DNA of 9,839 bases from an uncultured Sutterella sp. (GTDB taxonomy: Bacteria > Pseudomonadota > Gammaproteobacteria > Burkholderiales > Burkholderiaceae_F). Of this stretch, positions 6,598 to 9,839 are shown piece after piece. The first letter of the stretch is position 1, and the number at the start of each line of letters is the position of its first letter. Location of the stretch: assembly GCA_902477615.1 (NCBI GenBank), contig CABSHY010000031.1:1-9839 (forward strand), given 5' to 3'. The notes under the pieces are model-generated. The model made no database searches, had not been told where the DNA came from, and worked only from the letters and a program-made list of their open reading frames with translations. Position numbers and translations under genes: made by a program.

Positions 6598-6683
6598 GAG
6601 GTTTACACCTCGTTTTGAAATCTAAGCCCAATAGGCTTTCCCATTGAATGGGGTTTAATTTTTAATAACGCATGACTGCGTTA
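6598..6683. repeat. Run of four short dyads in the leader of the second AbgA-like gene
   Basis: Plus-strand coordinates: GAGGT/ACCTC (6598-6602, 6607-6611), AAGCC/GGCTT (6624-6628, 6634-6638), CCCATT/AATGGG (6640-6645, 6647-6652) and TAACGCA/TGCGTTA (6666-6672, 6677-6683). None has a proper U tract for terminating the downstream gene. They may be binding sites or a structured 5' leader. The rest of the gap up to 6780 is AT-rich, with no promoter I can place firmly. Confidence 0.4.
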
Positions 6684-6774
6684 AAAAACTTACTTCCAAC
6701 TATCTATTGTAACGGCTGATTATCTATCGGTTGATTCAAGAGATGTAAGTCTGTAACAGAAGATTAGTTTTAAT

Positions 6775-6807
6775 CAAAAAAAGGCTGATGAGAAACTCAC
6801 CAGCCTT
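6775..6807 (-). terminator. Rho-independent terminator after the DcuC-type gene
   Basis: On the minus strand AAGGCTGGTGAG pairs with CTCATCAGCCTT over 12 bp with one G-U pair and a 3-nt loop (arms 6796-6807 and 6781-6792), followed by a run of T (plus-strand A run 6775-6780). A second small hairpin, CTCATTA/TAATGAG (6812-6818, 6824-6830), lies between it and the stop codon. Confidence 0.92.
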
Positions 6808-6842
6808 ATGTCTCATTAAGTATTAATGAGGCGAATCAGGTA

Positions 6843-8117
6843 TTACACCATCAAGATTGCCAAAGCAAACACAGCGGCCGTCACCGGAACTGCCGTGCGC
6901 TTAGCGACTTCCATCGGGCTAACCATAGCGATACCGGACACAACAACCATTGCGCCAGCGATCGGGGACATCGTACGACCCAAGGCACCCGTCAAGAAGG
7001 CCAAGGCGCCCAAGGAGTGGATTTCCATACCGAATTCAGGAGCGTGCGGCGTAACGGCTTCGTTAAAGGCCATCGTAGCAGCGTCACCAGAACCCGTAAT
7101 CGTACCCATCAACCACGGACCCAAGGAACCACCCCAACGAGCGATGTCGTTAGAGTTCTTCAAGACTTCGACGAACGTGTCGATCAAGCCGGAGGCCTTC
7201 AAGCCAGCAGCAAACACACCGGCAGCGATGATGATACCCATCACTTCAGCGTAACCTTGACCCAAGCCGTTAAAGAATTGCTTGGAGAAGTCTTGCGGGT
7301 TCGTGCGGTTGAAAGCGTAGCTAAAGAGCAACGTGATAACAGCACCGACGACCATGGCTTGTGCCACGCCCATCTTGATAGCCGGGACCCAAACGTTACC
7401 AACAACGAGGATAACGATCGGAACCAACGTCATGATAGCCATAATGGGATTGGGCTTGAAGTCATCCTTGACTTCCTTAACGTTAGCAACGGCTTCCTTA
7501 TCACCCTTGTGGTCGCCCAAAACGAGAGCAACGATCAAAAGACCAACAACCAAGAAGACACCGCACATGAGAGACCACGTGGAGTGGTAAGCGATGAAGT
7601 CCATCACTTCCATGTGAGCCATGTTAGCAACGTAAGCGTTGTGAGACGTACCCGGAGAGAAGTAAGAACCGATCGTACCACCCATAACGGCAGCAGCAGC
7701 CATAGCGGGCTTAATACCGGCGCGCAACATCACAGGAATCAACGTGGAACCCACAGCAGCAGCACAACCAGCAGCAGACGGGATGGCGATGTTAATAACG
7801 AACGTCAAAGCCGTGCAAACCGGAACCAAGAACACACCCAAGCCACGGATCGGGGCGGCGAGGTAGTGAACCAAACTGCGGTCAGAGTTCGTGAACTTTG
7901 CGATGTAAGCAAAACCCATCGAAGAACAGATAGCCATGATCAAGGAACCCTTGGTCATGGAGGAAGCAAACGAGTTAAGAGCCGTGAGCGGTTCCATTGC
8001 GACCAAGCATAAGAAGAAGCCGGACGTGAAAAGAACCAAACGCGTTTCGAAACGTTTGATCAAAGCGTAAACCGTAACGAAAATGACGGCAATCGCTAAC
8101 CATTCAAGCAAAGACAT
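6843..8117 (-). CDS. dcuC: DcuC-family C4-dicarboxylate transporter
   Basis: A 424-residue polytopic inner-membrane protein with about 12 hydrophobic segments. Several stretches line up with E. coli DcuC as I recall it: SSAxG-like IPSAAGCAAAVGSTLIPVML (112-131), FAAGLKASG after IIIAAGVF (292-300), TGSGDAATMAF (341-351; TGSGNAPFYAF in DcuC) and GRTMSPIAG then SPMEVAKRTAVPV (380-412; GRTLSPVSG and SPFEVVKRTSVPV). DcuC carries fumarate, succinate or related acids by exchange or proton symport, mainly in anaerobic cells. A hydrophilic loop at about 201-223 splits the protein in two halves. ATG 8117 has AGGA 8 nt upstream. Its neighbour downstream is an AbgA-like hydrolase, suggesting the cargo could be an acyl-amino acid or its dicarboxylate product, but this is inference. 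The plus-strand open frame at 7017-8012 is only a codon-bias shadow. Confidence 0.9.
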   Translation of the reverse strand: MSLLEWLAIAVIFVTVYALIKRFETRLVLFTSGFFLCLVAMEPLTALNSFASSMTKGSLIMAICSSMGFAYIAKFTNSDRSLVHYLAAPIRGLGVFLVPVCTALTFVINIAIPSAAGCAAAVGSTLIPVMLRAGIKPAMAAAAVMGGTIGSYFSPGTSHNAYVANMAHMEVMDFIAYHSTWSLMCGVFLVVGLLIVALVLGDHKGDKEAVANVKEVKDDFKPNPIMAIMTLVPIVILVVGNVWVPAIKMGVAQAMVVGAVITLLFSYAFNRTNPQDFSKQFFNGLGQGYAEVMGIIIAAGVFAAGLKASGLIDTFVEVLKNSNDIARWGGSLGPWLMGTITGSGDAATMAFNEAVTPHAPEFGMEIHSLGALAFLTGALGRTMSPIAGAMVVVSGIAMVSPMEVAKRTAVPVTAAVFALAILMV

Positions 8118-8506
8118 AGGAACATTCCTAATAAAGTTAACAATATGTAGAAGAAATCACCCTTCTTTGAGGGCTTATGATTTTTTTCCTCCTTAATCTT
8201 AAACACCTAAGATATTTTTCGTACGCAGGTAAACCCCTAGAATTTTGTAAAAGATGCCGTATTTTCAGGCTTTTCATTAAAAAAATTGGAAATTAATAAA
8301 AAAAATGGCGAGTTTTCAGTGAGATGGCGAGCGCAATTCTGATTTTCTCGTCCTAATGTAAATTTTGACAGGCGTTTGATTGGACGCAAGAAATAAAGAG
8401 AATTGATCAAGAAGACAGTGACAAAACAACAATTTGAAGAAAAAACACTTTTTCATATCAATAAAATGAATCTGTTTTAATTCTCTTCTCGAATGGAGTG
8501 TAGATC
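8118..8506. other. Divergent intergenic region between the DcuC-type and carbamoylase-like genes
   Basis: A 389-bp AT-rich stretch with no convincing gene. It must hold the promoters of both flanking genes. Seen in it: AAGGAGG on the minus strand (8188-8194) with no start codon after it; two copies of ATGGCGAG 19 bp apart (8305-8312, 8324-8331); TTGATCAA near 8404; and a TTGACA hexamer facing right (8365-8370). A promoter for the DcuC-type gene could not be placed. Confidence 0.6.
8365..8393 (+). promoter_or_regulatory. Weak candidate promoter of the carbamoylase-like gene
   Basis: A perfect TTGACA (8365-8370) is followed after 17 bp by AAGAAA (8388-8393), a poor -10 match. It lies about 113 bp upstream of the start codon. 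A 4-bp dyad GCGT/ACGC fills the spacer. The -35 is convincing in sequence, the whole promoter is not. Confidence 0.3.
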
Positions 8507-9772
8507 GTGTCTGATTTGCAATTAAAGGGCGCAGCCTTTGCCGAAAAAATTTTTGACGATATTCGTGAGATGAGCCGTGATGTTCAAGGCGTCTCTCGTC
8601 AAGGTTACTCTGAAAAAGAAACGCAAGTTCTTGAGTACTTAAAGAAGATTGGTGAAGAACTCAATTTAGAGATTACGACCGACCGTGCCGCTAACGTTTG
8701 GATGACGTTGCCGGGTAAGGATCGTTCTTTGCCGGCTTTTGTTTCCGGCTCTCACGTCGATAGCGTTCCCCAAGGCGGTAACTATGACGGTTTGGCCGGT
8801 GTGACGGCTGCTTTGACCGTGGCTTGGTGGATGCGTCAAACGCAATACCAACCGACGCGCGATTACACCGTTTTGATGATGCGCGGTGAAGAAAGTTCGT
8901 TCTTCGGTAAGGCCTACATGGGCTCTTTGGGTATGTTCGGTCAATTAACCGAAAAAGACTTAAACCTCAAGCACCGTGACGGCTCTTGCACGTTGGGCGA
9001 ATCCATGAAGGCCGTGGGTGTTGATTTGGCTGACGTGACGGGCGGTCAACCCTTGGTTGACGTTAAGAAGATTGCCGCATTCGTGGAATTGCACATTGAA
9101 CAAGGCCCCACGTTGGATGCTCAAGCCGAAGCTCGCGCCGGTGTTGTGACGGGTATTCGCGGCAACATCCGTCATAAGGCTGTTCGCATTTTGGGTGAAG
9201 CTGCTCACTCTGGCGCTACTGATAAGCCCTATCGTCATGACGCTTTGATGGCCTTCACAGACCTCATGCAACGCATGGATCGCGCTTGGGATAAGTGGTT
9301 GGTGATGGGTGAAGACTTGGTCTTTACGGTGGGTGTTTTGAAGATGGCTTCTAGCGCCGCTATTTCCGTGATTCCGGGTGAAGTGACGTTCTCCTTGGAC
9401 ATTCGCAGTTTGAGCGCCGAGACGGCTCAACGCTTCCATGAACTTTTGGTGAAGACCGCTCAAGAAGTCGCCGAAGAACGTGGCGTGAAGGTTGAGTTTG
9501 ATGCTCAATTGATCACGAAGCCCTCCGGTGTTGATGCCCAATTGAGCGCTACGCTTGAACAAAGCGCCCAAATCGAAGGCATTCCCTGCTTGAAGTTGGC
9601 TTCTGGCGCCGGTCATGACTCTGCCGTTTTAGGTAATAACGGTATTCCGGTTGCCATGATTTTCGTGGCTAACCAATTGGGTTCTCATAATCCTCATGAA
9701 GCCATGAAGATTAAGGACTTTATGCAAGGTACGGATATTCTTTGGGCTGCTGTGTCCCATTTCGATAACTAA
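8507..9772 (+). CDS. M20 Zn-dependent hydrolase, N-carbamoyl-L-amino-acid hydrolase / allantoate amidohydrolase type
   Basis: A 421-residue binuclear-metal amidohydrolase, full length for the carbamoylase branch of M20. Family members release CO2 and ammonia from N-carbamoyl amino acids, ureidopropionate, allantoate or ureidoglycolate. Metal ligands fit the family: His83 and Asp94 in GSHVDSVPQGGNYDG (81-95), Glu128/Glu129 in RGEESSFFG, His196 in ELHIEQGP (194-201) and His394 in GSHNPHE (392-398). Other expected elements are AHSGATD (233-239), the DIR triad with Arg299 and GAGHD (367-371). The usual Arg/Phe after the EE pair is SSFFG here rather than GSRFG, so substrate choice among these activities cannot be fixed. 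GTG 8507 is the start, with GGAG 8 nt upstream. It is transcribed away from the DcuC-type gene. No other allantoin or hydantoin pathway gene is in view. The last 33 bp of coding sequence are part of an inverted repeat with the window's end. Confidence 0.9.
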   Translation: MSDLQLKGAAFAEKIFDDIREMSRDVQGVSRQGYSEKETQVLEYLKKIGEELNLEITTDRAANVWMTLPGKDRSLPAFVSGSHVDSVPQGGNYDGLAGVTAALTVAWWMRQTQYQPTRDYTVLMMRGEESSFFGKAYMGSLGMFGQLTEKDLNLKHRDGSCTLGESMKAVGVDLADVTGGQPLVDVKKIAAFVELHIEQGPTLDAQAEARAGVVTGIRGNIRHKAVRILGEAAHSGATDKPYRHDALMAFTDLMQRMDRAWDKWLVMGEDLVFTVGVLKMASSAAISVIPGEVTFSLDIRSLSAETAQRFHELLVKTAQEVAEERGVKVEFDAQLITKPSGVDAQLSATLEQSAQIEGIPCLKLASGAGHDSAVLGNNGIPVAMIFVANQLGSHNPHEAMKIKDFMQGTDILWAAVSHFDN

Positions 9773-9839
9773 TTCGTCACCGTCCGAAGGGGAGCGGCGG
9801 TGTTCGCAATGGGACACAGCAGCCCAAAGAATATCCGTA
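9730..9839. repeat. Perfect 32-bp inverted repeat ending exactly at the window edge
   Basis: Bases 9730-9761 (coding, near the end of the M20 gene) are repeated in reverse complement at 9808-9839, with no mismatch, around 46 bp. The spacer holds the stop codon and a weaker dyad CACCG (9778-9782) / CGGTG (9798-9802), which could be the gene's own terminator stem although no T run follows. The right arm stops where the sequence stops. A fold-back artefact at a contig end is the likeliest reading. Confidence 0.9.

Noticed and set aside
7017..8012. 331-codon open frame on the plus strand rich in His, Arg, Asn and Asp
   Set aside because: It is antisense to the DcuC-type membrane protein; the composition is what reverse-reading of its hydrophobic codons gives.
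8305..8331. Two ATGGCGAG copies 19 bp apart as an operator
   Set aside because: Only two 8-bp copies, with no symmetry and no clear relation to either promoter; chance cannot be excluded.
8960..9616. 218-codon open frame on the minus strand
   Set aside because: Antisense shadow of the carbamoylase-like gene, without recognisable domain or ribosome-binding site.

Overview
The window looks like a stretch of chromosome from a Gram-negative betaproteobacterium, most likely a gut member of the Sutterellaceae (Sutterella/Parasutterella type). The reasons are a porin of the betaproteobacterial general-porin type (mature start ADVTLYGRVD, terminal Phe), an anaerobic DcuC-type carrier, several M20 amidohydrolases, and moderate base composition. 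The genus is an inference; no rRNA or other phylogenetic marker is present.

Layout, left to right. A porin gene is cut by the left edge (1-1051, +) and ends at a strong terminator. A small protein with two helix-turn-helix segments follows (1169-1531, +), then a second terminator facing a convergent DMT/EamA permease (1584-2468, -). Upstream of the permease on the minus strand come an AbgA-like M20 amidohydrolase (2569-3843, -), a low-GC Fic-domain gene (3988-5088, -), a second AbgA-like M20 amidohydrolase (5254-6558, -) and a DcuC-family carrier (6843-8117, -). Across a 389-bp divergent gap, a third M20 enzyme of the N-carbamoyl-amino-acid hydrolase/allantoate amidohydrolase type runs rightward (8507-9772, +). 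The window ends in a perfect 32-bp inverted copy of that gene's 3' end, which looks like a contig-end fold-back artefact.

How the genes may work together: three M20 amide hydrolases, a C4-dicarboxylate-type carrier and a DMT metabolite permease suggest a salvage locus. It would take up or exchange N-acylated or N-carbamoylated amino acids (for example acyl-glutamate or acyl-aspartate types), hydrolyse the amide, and move the products by DcuC-type exchange or DMT export. Most genes seem to be separate transcription units: four minus- or plus-strand hairpin terminators and one candidate promoter were read directly.

The unusual part is the Fic gene. It is clearly poorer in GC than the enzymes around it, carries an atypical catalytic motif (HPFAEGNTRTTA) and an N-terminal segment resembling the VbhA antitoxin fold, and is preceded by four imperfect repeats at an exact 11-bp period, a good candidate operator. 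I saw no tRNA, rRNA, CRISPR array or complete insertion sequence.
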